Positions 20,576-29,259 of a DNA stretch of 64,000 bases are shown piece after piece. Source of the stretch: Sporosarcina sp. ACRSM (GTDB lineage Bacteria > Bacillota > Bacilli > Bacillales_A > Planococcaceae); assembly GCF_022346545.1 (NCBI RefSeq), contig NZ_JAKRNU010000002.1, positions 310,001-374,000 of the forward strand, in the 5' to 3' direction. The translations under genes and the position numbers were made by a program. Within the stretch, counting starts at the first letter, position 1. Every line of letters begins with the position of its first letter. The notes beneath the pieces were generated by a model, which was not told the origin of the DNA, ran no database searches, and worked only from the letters and a program-made list of their open reading frames with translations.

Positions 20576-21145
20576 TTAATCCCCGATCTTAAGTAAGTCG
20601 TCTAATTCCGACCAATTAGTAATCCGAGGGATATCTAAATGCTGATTATAGGATTGGGTCTTCGTGAACACTTTTAAAGGGAGATTTCTTAACGTTTCTA
20701 TAATAATCGGCTTGTCATCAAAATAATAATCCAGTTCCAACTCTTTGATAATATGAACTTTATCCTCATCATTCATGCCATAATAAAAACGATCCTGATC
20801 GACGGGAAACTGATTGTCGATCATCCATTGCATGGTACGCTCGCCATGTTCTTTTGGCCTTGCCGTAATATAATAGATTTCATGGCCTTCGCTTTCCAAT
20901 CTTTGCAAAGTCTCCACCGCATCCGGATACGCTGGACATGATGTAAAGTAGATCTCTTCCAATGAACTGTTCCACATTTCACTCCCTTGTTTGGCTGTCA
21001 TGTCAAAGAGCTCATGGATTTCAACTTTATCTAGCTTATGAAAAAGATCGACCTCAACATTCCGATTTAACTTCCGGTTGTAAATATGAAAAGCATGTTC
21101 CCTCAAATTGATCAATGTATCATCAATATCAAAACCGAATTTCAT
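20576..21145 (-). CDS. HAD-superfamily phosphatase, 5'-nucleotidase-like
   Basis: 189 residues. GFDIDDTLINL holds the DxDxT nucleophile motif, YYITARP is motif II, and YYFDDKPIIIE is the acidic motif IV. The family includes 5'(3')-deoxyribonucleotidase-type proteins such as B. subtilis YqfW. The ATG lies 12 bases after the ribD stop with an AAGGTG site, so it is probably the third gene of the ribA-ribD operon. That position makes it a candidate for the phosphatase step of riboflavin synthesis, which is inference only. Confidence 0.8.
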   Translation of the reverse strand: MKFGFDIDDTLINLREHAFHIYNRKLNRNVEVDLFHKLDKVEIHELFDMTAKQGSEMWNSSLEEIYFTSCPAYPDAVETLQRLESEGHEIYYITARPKEHGERTMQWMIDNQFPVDQDRFYYGMNDEDKVHIIKELELDYYFDDKPIIIETLRNLPLKVFTKTQSYNQHLDIPRITNWSELDDLLKIGD

Positions 21146-21157
21146 TACTCTGCACCT

Positions 21158-22261
21158 TCAATCTAGTTCTCTGTTGTATTTCGGATAGCCCGTGAACTTG
21201 AAATCTTTCCCTATTTGCGTAATCTGAAGATTTTCCAAATCGACAGCATCTCGCATGAGATTGACGCCCGCACCTTCCAAAAATGTAGGAGCCTGTGTGC
21301 CTCCGACCAGCTTAGGCGCGATATAGATTTCCACCTTATCGACGAGCTGATTTTCCAAGAAAGCAGCGTGTATTGTACCTCCTCCTTCAATCAGGACAGA
21401 GGAGACTTGCTTTTCCCCAAGGATGCGGACGACATCTTTCGGATCCACATGTGTGATGCCTGATGTATGATAAACGGAAATCCCTTTTTTCTCCAGTTCA
21501 TCCTTAGCCTTTTGGTCATACGTCTGCGCAGTGAATATCCACGTTGCTGCCTGTCCATCTCGCACCACTTTCGAGGCTAGTGGAATGCGTAAAGTGGAGT
21601 CCAAAATGATGCGAATCGGATTCCTCCCATTCGGAATCCTTGTCGTCAATTCTGGATTGTCCTCGATAACCGTATTGACGCCGACTAAAATGCCCATATG
21701 TTCATTACGCAGATGATGGACATCTTCCCTTGCTTCGGCGGACGTTATCCACTTGCTGTCAGCGGTGTGCGTCGCAATCTTCCCATCTAATGAGCTACCG
21801 GCTTTCATTGTCATAAATGGCTTCTGTTCAACAATAAATTTGTTGAACACTTCATTCATCTTCCGTGACTCTTCTTCCATGACGCCAACGACCACTTCTA
21901 TTCCCGCGTCTTCTAAAATCTTCACGCCATTGCCGGCGACAATCGGATTCGGATCTAATGTCGCAATGACTACTTTTTGAAGTCCAGCCTCCACAATTGC
22001 CATCGCACAAGGACCGGTTCGTCCATAATGTGAACACGGCTCTAGCGTCACATAGATGGTGCCGCCTTTCGCTTTCTCTCCGGCCATCTGGATGGCATGG
22101 ACCTCAGCATGCGGCTCTCCAGCCTTCAAATGCGTACCGATTCCGACGATGCGGTTCTCATTGACAATTACAGACCCGACAAGTGGATTCGGATCTGTCT
22201 GTCCCTTCATGGCACGTGCATTTTCCAAAGCTAAGTTCATGTAAAATTCATGGTTAGTCAT
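21158..22261 (-). CDS. ribD: Bifunctional riboflavin deaminase/reductase RibD
   Basis: 367 residues: an N-terminal CMP/dCMP-type zinc deaminase (PHAEVHAI near residue 50, and TLEPCSHYGRTGPC) and a C-terminal NADPH reductase domain (about 145-367; KAGSSLDGKIA, NPIRIILDSTLRIP, SVLIEGGGTIHAAFL). It converts the pyrimidine product of GTP cyclohydrolase II to the ribityl-aminouracil phosphate. The start overlaps the ribA stop by 4 bases. Confidence 0.95.
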   Translation of the reverse strand: MTNHEFYMNLALENARAMKGQTDPNPLVGSVIVNENRIVGIGTHLKAGEPHAEVHAIQMAGEKAKGGTIYVTLEPCSHYGRTGPCAMAIVEAGLQKVVIATLDPNPIVAGNGVKILEDAGIEVVVGVMEEESRKMNEVFNKFIVEQKPFMTMKAGSSLDGKIATHTADSKWITSAEAREDVHHLRNEHMGILVGVNTVIEDNPELTTRIPNGRNPIRIILDSTLRIPLASKVVRDGQAATWIFTAQTYDQKAKDELEKKGISVYHTSGITHVDPKDVVRILGEKQVSSVLIEGGGTIHAAFLENQLVDKVEIYIAPKLVGGTQAPTFLEGAGVNLMRDAVDLENLQITQIGKDFKFTGYPKYNRELD

Positions 22262-23007
22262 TCGGGTGTCCCTTCTTCCCCCAAATGTCCGGACCGCAAT
22301 ATTTTCGTCTGTAAGTATTTCTCATTGTACTCAGATTTATCGCCCCATAGCGGTTCACGCCCGGATACCGGAAGGCCGGCTTTTTGGAGTGCTTCCAGTT
22401 TCTTTGGATTATTCGTCATCAGTTTGACAGGTTTGGTCCGCAAAGTCTTTAGCACACGGATGGCATCTTCATAATTTCTTGAATCGTCGACAAATCCAAG
22501 ACTTTCATTCGCTTCCACTGTATCGTAACCATTTTCTTGCAATACATAGGCCATCGCCTTGCTGAACAAACCGATCCCGCGTCCTTCATGATTGGCTAAA
22601 TAGAAAAGCGCTCCCGTCCCATGATCGACAATATTTTGCATGGACTGCTTCAACTGATAACCGCAATCGCATCTTTTACTTCCGAAGATATCCCCCGTAT
22701 GACAAATCGAGTGCATCCGAATCAACGCATCATCCGCTTCTGCAAAGTCCCCGTAAACGAGTACGCTTGACTGTTGGTATTCCGCCAAATTAGCAGATGA
22801 TAGCTGATCGATGATTTCTTGATAATCTTCCGTCGCCTGACAACGGTTCAGCCAGCAATACCATTGAAAGACGACCGTTTCTCCGTGCAAATTGACGGGG
22901 AGTTTGATAGGTCCCACTAAATAGATGGCACCCTCATCCGTCTCGATCATTTGTATTTTTTCCTTCAAGACATCTAATACTTTTGTCTCCAATTTTGCAT
23001 GTAACAT
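22258..23007 (-). CDS. ribA: GTP cyclohydrolase II (monofunctional RibA type)
   Basis: 249 residues. The zinc site RMHSICHTGDIFGSKRCDCG (about 97-116), FYLANHEGRGIGL with the catalytic Tyr/Arg region, TVEANESLGF and MTNNPKK are all present. No 3,4-dihydroxybutanone-phosphate synthase domain precedes it, unlike Bacillus RibA/RibBA; about 85 N-terminal residues are unassigned. First gene of ribA-ribD-HAD, with AGAAGGA 8 bases before ATG. ribE and ribH are not present here, so this may be a second or split riboflavin locus. Confidence 0.93.
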   Translation of the reverse strand: MLHAKLETKVLDVLKEKIQMIETDEGAIYLVGPIKLPVNLHGETVVFQWYCWLNRCQATEDYQEIIDQLSSANLAEYQQSSVLVYGDFAEADDALIRMHSICHTGDIFGSKRCDCGYQLKQSMQNIVDHGTGALFYLANHEGRGIGLFSKAMAYVLQENGYDTVEANESLGFVDDSRNYEDAIRVLKTLRTKPVKLMTNNPKKLEALQKAGLPVSGREPLWGDKSEYNEKYLQTKILRSGHLGEEGTPE

Positions 23008-23332
23008 ACAATCATTCCTTCTATAGTTAAATGTGGTTAATTTTATAAATCAATTCAATTTATATCTAAAATCCAAGTGCGACATTTCCATAATAGCATA
23101 GGGATATGCGTTTTACGATTCATTGATTTTGCTCGAAACACCCCATGTTTCGTCAAACTCTTGACACACTCGACTTATATTGTATACGTATGAGTTTTCT
23201 ATTCACTAACCACATCACTTTGCCTATCTTACAGAATTATTGGATGTGCAATGAGGAATTGCACATCTACAGTCACCTCTATCAAAAAAAAGCCGTCAGT
23301 TCGGGTAACCGATCTGACAGCTATTATTTAGT
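23008..23332. other. Intergenic stretch upstream of ribA: hairpins, no FMN riboswitch
   Basis: 325 bases without a supported gene. There is a plus-strand promoter-like pair TTGACA (23161-23166) / TATACG (23183-23188), a perfect 10-bp-arm hairpin GATGTGCAAT-GAGGA-ATTGCACATC (23243-23267), and the terminator of the next operon (23284-23322). The conserved blocks of an RFN element are absent on the minus strand before ribA. Confidence 0.5.
23284..23322 (-). terminator. Terminator of the catabolic operon ending at 23,333
   Basis: On the minus strand AGCTGTCAGATCGG / CCCGAACTGACGGCT form a stem (one mismatch, one G-U) with a 3-base loop, followed by TTTTTTT. It lies 11 bases after the stop of the TIM-barrel gene. 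Confidence 0.85.
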
Positions 23333-24139
23333 TCACAAACCACATAATCTCAAATGGTCAATGGCGGCTTTCGCTTCCCTGTAGCTATCCGGGGCTTGCA
23401 TAATTTCAGGTGTCATAAAACCTTGATAATTCAATTCATTGAGTAGCTGGATTATTTTTTGGAAGTTAAGATTTCCTTTGCCAGGAGCCTGACGGTTACT
23501 ATCAGCCATATGGATATAAATGAAGCTGCCGTTCGCCTCTCTAAAGCTTGTTTCAATCGATTCGTCTTCTAGATTCATATGGTACACATCGAGCATAAGG
23601 AAAAGATTTTCAAAATCCATCTCCCGGATAAATGCAAGACCTTGCTGGGTACTGTTCAAGTTGTTAATCACCTTTTTAGACTGAGGTTCCAGTGCAATCC
23701 GGATTCCGTATTTCTCTGCGTGTTCACATACTTGCTCAATGCCTTGCCGTAACCATTGCCACGATTGTTCAGACTGATCGCCATCAATATCTCCCCTTAA
23801 TTTACCGATATTGACGGGACAACCAAACAGCGAAGCAAATTCCACAATTCCCCTTGCCCTCTTTTGGGCTTCCTTTCTCACACTGTCATCTTTTGCAGTA
23901 AAAGTCAGCTTGTCGTCGCTTACGACCGGCCCCGTTCCAATTGCCGCAACATCCAGATCGAAGTGATGAATGAACTTTTCAAAAGAAGATGTATGGATTT
24001 TGTTCGGATTACGAACCAGTGGCTCTATCCCGTCATACCCTAGCTCTTTTAGCAACGGGAAGATTTCTTCTGGATCACCGCGAAAACCGAGCGACGGATT
24101 TTCAGTTTCCTCCGTTAAAAATGGATAGGCTAATTTCAA
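23333..24139 (-). CDS. Sugar isomerase/epimerase-like TIM barrel (possible 2-oxo-tetronate isomerase)
   Basis: 268 residues of the AP-endonuclease-2/xylose-isomerase-like TIM-barrel superfamily. Likely metal ligands: Glu in IALEPQS, Asp and His in MLDVYHMN, His in YIHMADSN and Glu in MTPEIMQ. The start is TTG 24139, 6 bases after AAGGGTGA. Hydroxypyruvate-isomerase-like members named OtnI interconvert 2-oxo- and 3-oxo-tetronate. Co-location with an OtnK-like kinase and OtnC-like aldolase 10 kb away makes that role plausible but unproved. Last gene of the operon starting at 29102. Confidence 0.8.
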   Translation of the reverse strand: MKLAYPFLTEETENPSLGFRGDPEEIFPLLKELGYDGIEPLVRNPNKIHTSSFEKFIHHFDLDVAAIGTGPVVSDDKLTFTAKDDSVRKEAQKRARGIVEFASLFGCPVNIGKLRGDIDGDQSEQSWQWLRQGIEQVCEHAEKYGIRIALEPQSKKVINNLNSTQQGLAFIREMDFENLFLMLDVYHMNLEDESIETSFREANGSFIYIHMADSNRQAPGKGNLNFQKIIQLLNELNYQGFMTPEIMQAPDSYREAKAAIDHLRLCGL

Positions 24140-24218
24140 CGATCATCACCCTTGCATATTAAGTAGTTGACGCTCATTTCTAGTTTCTATATTCGCGCAG
24201 AGCATTTAGGCAATCCAC

Positions 24219-25292
24219 TTAATTGGTCAGTTCGAAAAAATGAGTTAGATCAGTCCCTTGCCGTTCTCCCTCTTCCGTTAAACTTTGTATCACTTCTTGC
24301 GTAATAGGTATGCCCGATTCCAACCGCTTCATAGCCGTCCGTTCCTCCGGTTCTCCAGGAATAAGAATTTCCTCAAACCCCTGTGCTAACGGAACTTCCT
24401 TTGCCCGATTGACAAACGTATCCATCCGATCGGCAAACTCGTCCTTGGAAACGAATAGATCAGGACGTATAGCGATAAAAAGATGTCCGACATTTTGAGG
24501 TTCCGTATGATCAAAATAAAGGCTCTTTACCTCTCCTCCAAAGTTCGCTCCTGTAAGAACGCCTGCCAGTAAATCCATCAACATCGCAAGCGCAGAGCCC
24601 TTTGCACCGCCAAATGGTAGACAGACGCCTTCGAATGCTTTTTTTGCATCGGTCGTCGGTACCCCATCCGAATCAAGCGCCAAGCCGAGAGGGATCGGTT
24701 CATCATGAGTCGCGGCAAGTCGAATTTTCCCCCGCGCGATGACGGTCATGGCCATATCTAAAACGTACGGGGCTTCTTTCCCTCCTGGAACACCAGCAGC
24801 GAATGGGCTCGCTCCCAGAAAAGCTTCCCGTCCACCCCAAACCGGTATCGCTGGGGATGAATTTGTATAAGCCAGGGAAATATAGCCCGCATCAATTGCT
24901 TGCTTCACGTAAAGAGCTGCCATCCCATAATGTGTGCTCCGCCGAACCCCTACAAGACCAATCCCGTTTTCTTTTGCCAATTGAATCGCCTCGTCCATCG
25001 CCTGATGGCCGGCAAGGAAGCCCATCCCGTCATCTCCGTCAATAAGGGAAACAGCCGAAGTCACTTTTTGTACCTTAATAGTTGGCTGCGGATTGACGAC
25101 TTTACGTCTAATCCGCTCAAGATACATGGGGATGCGTGAGACGCCATGGGAATCCAGTCCGCGTAAATTCGCAGCAACAAGATCACGCGCCACAATTGCC
25201 GCATCTTCACTCCGTAAACCGCCCCCTTCCAACAGACGGGTAGCGGCATCCGTTAAATCCTTATAATCAATAGTAATTTCAGACTTCTCCAC
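24219..25292 (-). CDS. LDH2/malate dehydrogenase-family oxidoreductase
   Basis: 357 residues of the NAD(P)-dependent LDH2/MDG2 family (DpkA, YlbC and YiaK-like 2-hydroxyacid or ureidoglycolate dehydrogenases), which has no Rossmann fold. Visible: RGLDSHGVSRIPMYLERI with the catalytic His (about residue 45), STHYGMAALYVKQA, and LDMAMTVIARGKI. GTG 25292 is chosen, 8 bases after GGGAG; ATG 25310 is a longer alternative overlapping that site. A candidate for the oxidation step of a hydroxy acid in this island. Confidence 0.87.
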   Translation of the reverse strand: MEKSEITIDYKDLTDAATRLLEGGGLRSEDAAIVARDLVAANLRGLDSHGVSRIPMYLERIRRKVVNPQPTIKVQKVTSAVSLIDGDDGMGFLAGHQAMDEAIQLAKENGIGLVGVRRSTHYGMAALYVKQAIDAGYISLAYTNSSPAIPVWGGREAFLGASPFAAGVPGGKEAPYVLDMAMTVIARGKIRLAATHDEPIPLGLALDSDGVPTTDAKKAFEGVCLPFGGAKGSALAMLMDLLAGVLTGANFGGEVKSLYFDHTEPQNVGHLFIAIRPDLFVSKDEFADRMDTFVNRAKEVPLAQGFEEILIPGEPEERTAMKRLESGIPITQEVIQSLTEEGERQGTDLTHFFELTN

Positions 25293-25328
25293 AACATCTT
25301 CTCCCTTCATCTAACAGGGAATCAGCGC

Positions 25329-26321
25329 TTAAACGATCGTAGAAGTCGGCGGAATTAAAAGAATCTTACCTTTACTCCCTCTATCTTCCATCAACTTGTG
25401 CGCCTTGCCCGCTTCTTCCAGCGGAAACTTTTCCCCGATCACAATCTTTAAACTCCCGTTTTCCAGAAACTCGAAGACTTTGTTCGCCGTATCACGTACG
25501 GTCTCCGGCCGATGCTTTCGAGTGGTTCCAAAACTAAATCCCAATATAGATCGACAACTAGCAGTCAAATCTGCTGTTTGAATCGTAGCTGTTTCTCCAC
25601 TTGCATTTCCAAAGTTAACCAATCTGCCGTATTTCGCCAAACATAATAAACTTTGTTCGGTTACTCTCCCCGCTATGGAATCTAATATCAAATCTACTCC
25701 CTTTTCTTGGGTGATTTCGAGAACCTTCGCCACAAAATTTTCTTTGGAAGTATTGATGACAAAGTCGGCCCCTGCTTCAAGGGTAGTAGCCACTTTTTCT
25801 TCCTTGCTGACAGTTCCGATGACTGTACTAGCACCAAGAAGCTTCGCAAGTTGTATAGCCGTCGTACCGATTCCACCCGCTGCCGCGTGAACGAGTACTG
25901 CATCCCCACGTGTCATTCGTCCTACATCTGCCAGCAACTTATAAGAAGTAAATGAAACGATCGGGCACGCTGCCGCCGTTGTAAAATCAACATTCGCTGG
26001 TATTTCGAATGTCAGATTCGTATGGGCAACGACATATTCTGCATACGATCCGCCTTGTGGAAATGCAATCACTCGTTGACCCACTTGAAAGTCTTCGACC
26101 CCTTCTCCAACCTCCACGATTGTGCCTGCAACATCGAGCCCCGGTATAAAAGGCGGCTGACGATCTTTATTTCCGTAACGAGCTTTGACATCTGCAAAAT
26201 TAACGCTGGTGGCTTCTACTTTTATTAATAAATGATCAGTTTTTACGAGCGGCATCGAAACTTCAACATACTTTAATACTTCAGGACCTCCAAATTCAGA
26301 AACAGTGACTGCATACATCAT
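25329..26321 (-). CDS. Zinc-independent quinone oxidoreductase (MDR superfamily)
   Basis: 330 residues. NADPH-binding motif AAAGGIGTTAIQLAKLLG (about 148-165) and the N-terminal MDR fold (FIPGLDVAGTIVEVGEGVEDF) are clear, while catalytic and structural zinc cysteines are absent, as in QOR/zeta-crystallin types. Two adjacent ATGs; the first is used. It lies between the LDH2-type and SDR genes with gaps of 36 and 86 bases. The substrate cannot be inferred. Confidence 0.88.
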   Translation of the reverse strand: MMYAVTVSEFGGPEVLKYVEVSMPLVKTDHLLIKVEATSVNFADVKARYGNKDRQPPFIPGLDVAGTIVEVGEGVEDFQVGQRVIAFPQGGSYAEYVVAHTNLTFEIPANVDFTTAAACPIVSFTSYKLLADVGRMTRGDAVLVHAAAGGIGTTAIQLAKLLGASTVIGTVSKEEKVATTLEAGADFVINTSKENFVAKVLEITQEKGVDLILDSIAGRVTEQSLLCLAKYGRLVNFGNASGETATIQTADLTASCRSILGFSFGTTRKHRPETVRDTANKVFEFLENGSLKIVIGEKFPLEEAGKAHKLMEDRGSKGKILLIPPTSTIV

Positions 26322-26407
26322 ACAAGCTCCCTTCGTGTTTTCTACCTTCTAATTCACTTGTAAGTATACAGCAAAAAACTTACTTACTGCCTGTCAATGA
26401 TAGATTG

Positions 26408-27172
26408 TTAGATAGCTGTCCACCCACCATCTACACGAATGGTTTCACCTGTAATGAAATTCGCCATATTAGAGGCCAAAAATAGTACAGCGCCCGTAAC
26501 ATCACTCGGTTTAGCCAATGTTCCCAATGGAATGCGGCTGATGACATCCTGATAAAAATCTTCATCGTCAAACATCTGTTTAGTGAAATCCGTTTCGATA
26601 AAAGTCGGCGCAACGGCATTCACCTTGATTTGATGGGGAGCCCATTCAATGGCCAATGCTTTTGTCATCTGTACGGCACCGCCTTTACTCGAACAATAAG
26701 CCACACGTTTGATATAACCGACGAAAGCCATCTGCGAGACGATGTTGATGATCTTCCCCGGAATCTGTTGCTCGATCATATATTTCCCAGCCCGTTGCGA
26801 ACAGAAGAAACTGCCTTTTAAATTGGTATCCAGCACACGATCCCAATCCTCTTCTGTAACTTCCAGTGCCGGTTTCGGTATGTTGATACCCGCATTGTTG
26901 ATCAACACATCAATTTGGCCAAGCCGAGAAACAGCAGCGTCGATCATCGTGTAAATTTCATGGACGTTTTGTATATCAGCCGTTAGATAGGAACAGTTGG
27001 GCTTAATTTCTCGCAACTCTTCCGTCGTTTTTCTAAGATCGTCTTCGTTCCTGCCTGTAATGATTACATTAGAGCCGCGTCTGGCAAATGCAAATGCGAT
27101 ATCTTTCCCAATCCCTTTGCCCCCACCAACGATAAGAACTTTTTTCCCTTCTAGTTCGGAAAAATCACTCAT
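26408..27172 (-). CDS. Short-chain dehydrogenase/reductase
   Basis: 254 residues. Cofactor motif GGGKGIGKDIAFAFA (about 17-31), NNAG (about 93), catalytic Ser in NIVSQMAF and YCSSKGG with Tyr and Lys are complete. The C-terminus FITGETIRVDGGW is typical of classical SDRs of the gluconate-5-dehydrogenase/3-oxoacyl reductase kind. Arg after the glycine-rich loop (GRNEDD) suggests NADP(H). Part of the minus-strand catabolic operon. Confidence 0.88.
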   Translation of the reverse strand: MSDFSELEGKKVLIVGGGKGIGKDIAFAFARRGSNVIITGRNEDDLRKTTEELREIKPNCSYLTADIQNVHEIYTMIDAAVSRLGQIDVLINNAGINIPKPALEVTEEDWDRVLDTNLKGSFFCSQRAGKYMIEQQIPGKIINIVSQMAFVGYIKRVAYCSSKGGAVQMTKALAIEWAPHQIKVNAVAPTFIETDFTKQMFDDEDFYQDVISRIPLGTLAKPSDVTGAVLFLASNMANFITGETIRVDGGWTAI

Positions 27173-27225
27173 TATTTCCCCTTCTTTCTGTTGCTTGTCC
27201 GCCTGAAAAAAGATCTTAAAAACAG

Positions 27226-28419
27226 TTAAGCCTGGACGGGTATAAGAGTTGTTGTTTCCACTGTCCCGTATGCTTCTTCATAAATCTTTTGAATTTCTTT
27301 GACACTTAACCATCTCGGATTATTCGAAAGCAAACGTTCAACTTTACTAGCCTCTTCAGCAAGTGCAGGGATATCAGAGAAAGCAACCCCTACATCCTTC
27401 AGACTTGCTGGGATACCTACGTCCTCAGATAATTGTGCCAATGCTTGCACAGCACAATTTGCAACTTCGCGCAAAGATAGTCCATTTACATTTTCACCCA
27501 TCGCTTTCGCCACTTCAGCAAATTTCTCCAAATCAGCGACCGCATTGTATTTCATAACAAATGGCAACAGCAAAGAATTGGCTACACCATGGGGGACTTT
27601 GTATTTTCCGCCTAGTGGATATGCAAGCGCATGAACGGCTCCCACTCCTGCATTTCCAAGTGAAATCCCAGCCAATAAGCTCCCCATCACCATATCTTCC
27701 CGCGCTTTTAAATCCTTGCCATTATAAACAGCTGTCCGTAAAGAACGGGAGATGAGCTTAATAGCTTGCAAGGCAATTCCATCTGTCAATTCATCCGCAC
27801 GAATTGCCGTGTAGGATTCTACGGCATGAACAAGCGCATCCATCCCAGTTGCTGCTGTTACTGCTGGAGGAACTGTTAAGGTCAATTCAGGATCGACAAT
27901 CGCCACCTTGGGAAGCAAATAAGGACTGACAATCCCTTTTTTGACCTGATCACGGGTATCCGTAAAAATAGCATTAAAGGTAACTTCCGACCCTGTACCA
28001 GCAGTTGTTGGAACTAGAATCGTAGGAACTCCAGGTTTCTCTACTTTTTCGATGCCGACTTTGTCACGAATATCCCCTTTATTCGTTAACATGATAGAAA
28101 GGACTTTCGTAATATCAAGAGCACTTCCACCCCCGACACCGACAAGTAAATCGTATCCTTTTCCTTCTATTTTAATTATCATTTCTTCCAGATTTTCAAA
28201 AGGCGGCTCTGGAACGACATCATCAATCAGATCAACTTCAATTTCAGCAGCTTTAAGCGGCTCTAACACTTTTGACAGTAATCCCGTTTGACGAATCACC
28301 TTATCTGTCACGATGATGATTTTAGATGCGTTCAACTTTTTAGCTTGTTCGCCGATTTGTGCAATAGAACCTGACCCAGTAATCAACGTTTCAGCTGTTC
28401 GAAAGTAAGAAATACTCAC
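27226..28419 (-). CDS. Iron-containing alcohol dehydrogenase
   Basis: 397 residues of the group III Fe-ADH family. Visible: GVGGGSALDITKVLS (about 96-110) for NAD binding, PTTAGTGSEVT, and metal ligands in MDALVHAVESYTA, GNAGVGAVHALAYPLGG and YKVPHGVANSLLLP. The start is GTG 28419, overlapping the racemase-family stop by 4 bases, so the two are translationally coupled. Members act on small alcohols, hydroxy acids and lactaldehyde; the substrate is open. Confidence 0.92.
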   Translation of the reverse strand: MSISYFRTAETLITGSGSIAQIGEQAKKLNASKIIIVTDKVIRQTGLLSKVLEPLKAAEIEVDLIDDVVPEPPFENLEEMIIKIEGKGYDLLVGVGGGSALDITKVLSIMLTNKGDIRDKVGIEKVEKPGVPTILVPTTAGTGSEVTFNAIFTDTRDQVKKGIVSPYLLPKVAIVDPELTLTVPPAVTAATGMDALVHAVESYTAIRADELTDGIALQAIKLISRSLRTAVYNGKDLKAREDMVMGSLLAGISLGNAGVGAVHALAYPLGGKYKVPHGVANSLLLPFVMKYNAVADLEKFAEVAKAMGENVNGLSLREVANCAVQALAQLSEDVGIPASLKDVGVAFSDIPALAEEASKVERLLSNNPRWLSVKEIQKIYEEAYGTVETTTLIPVQA

Positions 28420-29102
28420 AAATTAGCCTCCCTTTTCGCTATTTCAGTGATGATCGATTTCACGCTAATTTCAGGACTTGTTAGGATAGGTCTATTTATT
28501 GTCATCATGTCAAGTGTCACCAATGCTCTCGCCATACTGAATTGAGCGAACAGAATGACGTCACATTCAGTCGTCAACTCTTTTACCTTCCGATGAATGA
28601 GCGCATCGTGTTTCGTACGATCTCCATTTTGTAATGCTTGGAAGGCTTCTGGGATGATCACTGTTTGAATCGAAAGTTCCTTCTGTCTTTCTAAGGAGAT
28701 TCTTTCAAGTAACTTCGTTGTTGTCGGCCCTGCTGCTTCTACAGTCGCAATGACACCAATCCGTGTGCCTGTTTCTACCGCTTTTTCCAACATACTAAAA
28801 TCTGCACTGAGTACAGGTACCTCAAATAAGTGGCTATTCTCTACAATGACTGGCGTAAAAGATGAACAAGTCAGTAGAATTCCATCTACTCCACTCATCT
28901 CCGCTTTTTCTACTAAATGCAACAAACGGCGAGCCATCCCTTTTGTGACAATTCCTGTTTCATTTAATTCAAAAATAAGACTTTCATCCATAAAATTCAC
29001 CAAGGTAACTTGTGGTGCATGAGCTTGAAAAGCCTCTAAAATTGGCTGCACTGAGTTCATCGTTGCATGGATCAGCCCAATTCTATAATCTTGACCAGAC
29101 AA
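28416..29102 (-). CDS. Asp/Glu/hydantoin racemase-superfamily protein
   Basis: 228 residues. Two cysteine/acid-type half-sites expected of the family: LLTCSSFTP (about residue 78) holds the first catalytic Cys, but the second half-site reads ILFAQFSMA where many racemases have a second Cys. A one-cysteine arrangement fits decarboxylases or isomerases of the superfamily (arylmalonate decarboxylase, AroM-like) rather than a classic racemase; this is inference. The start is TTG 29102 after GTCAGGAGG. First gene of the operon, opposite the LysR pseudogene. Confidence 0.8.
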   Translation of the reverse strand: MSGQDYRIGLIHATMNSVQPILEAFQAHAPQVTLVNFMDESLIFELNETGIVTKGMARRLLHLVEKAEMSGVDGILLTCSSFTPVIVENSHLFEVPVLSADFSMLEKAVETGTRIGVIATVEAAGPTTTKLLERISLERQKELSIQTVIIPEAFQALQNGDRTKHDALIHRKVKELTTECDVILFAQFSMARALVTLDMMTINRPILTSPEISVKSIITEIAKREANL

Positions 29103-29185
29103 TTTATTACCTCCTGACTACCTATTGAATTCACTTCCAATTAAAAATTTGAGCTATTATTGGTGTAAAATCAGTGTATGATATT

Positions 29186-29239
29186 TATAGAAATAAGAAA
29201 AATACCTATTTTCTATAAAATTCAATAGATATTTTCTAT
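29186..29239. promoter_or_regulatory. LysR-type operator cluster, racemase/LysR-remnant divergent region
   Basis: TATAGAAA at 29186-29193, TTTTCTATA at 29209-29217 and TTTTCTAT at 29232-29239; the last two are exactly 23 bp apart. The whole 29157-29262 stretch is a close copy of 35917-36019, upstream of the intact LysR gene. It probably controls the operon starting at 29102. Confidence 0.6.
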
Positions 29240-29259
29240 TTCAAGGGCAGGGTTATTAT

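Noticed and set aside
22258..23007. Loss of the catalytic tyrosine in GTP cyclohydrolase II, as in product-altered homologues
   Set aside because: With the one-residue-longer loop used in Bacillus-type enzymes (FYLANHEGR) the tyrosine is present at the expected place.
23008..23160. FMN (RFN) riboswitch before ribA
   Set aside because: I looked for the conserved RFN blocks on the minus strand upstream of 23007 and found only AT-rich sequence.
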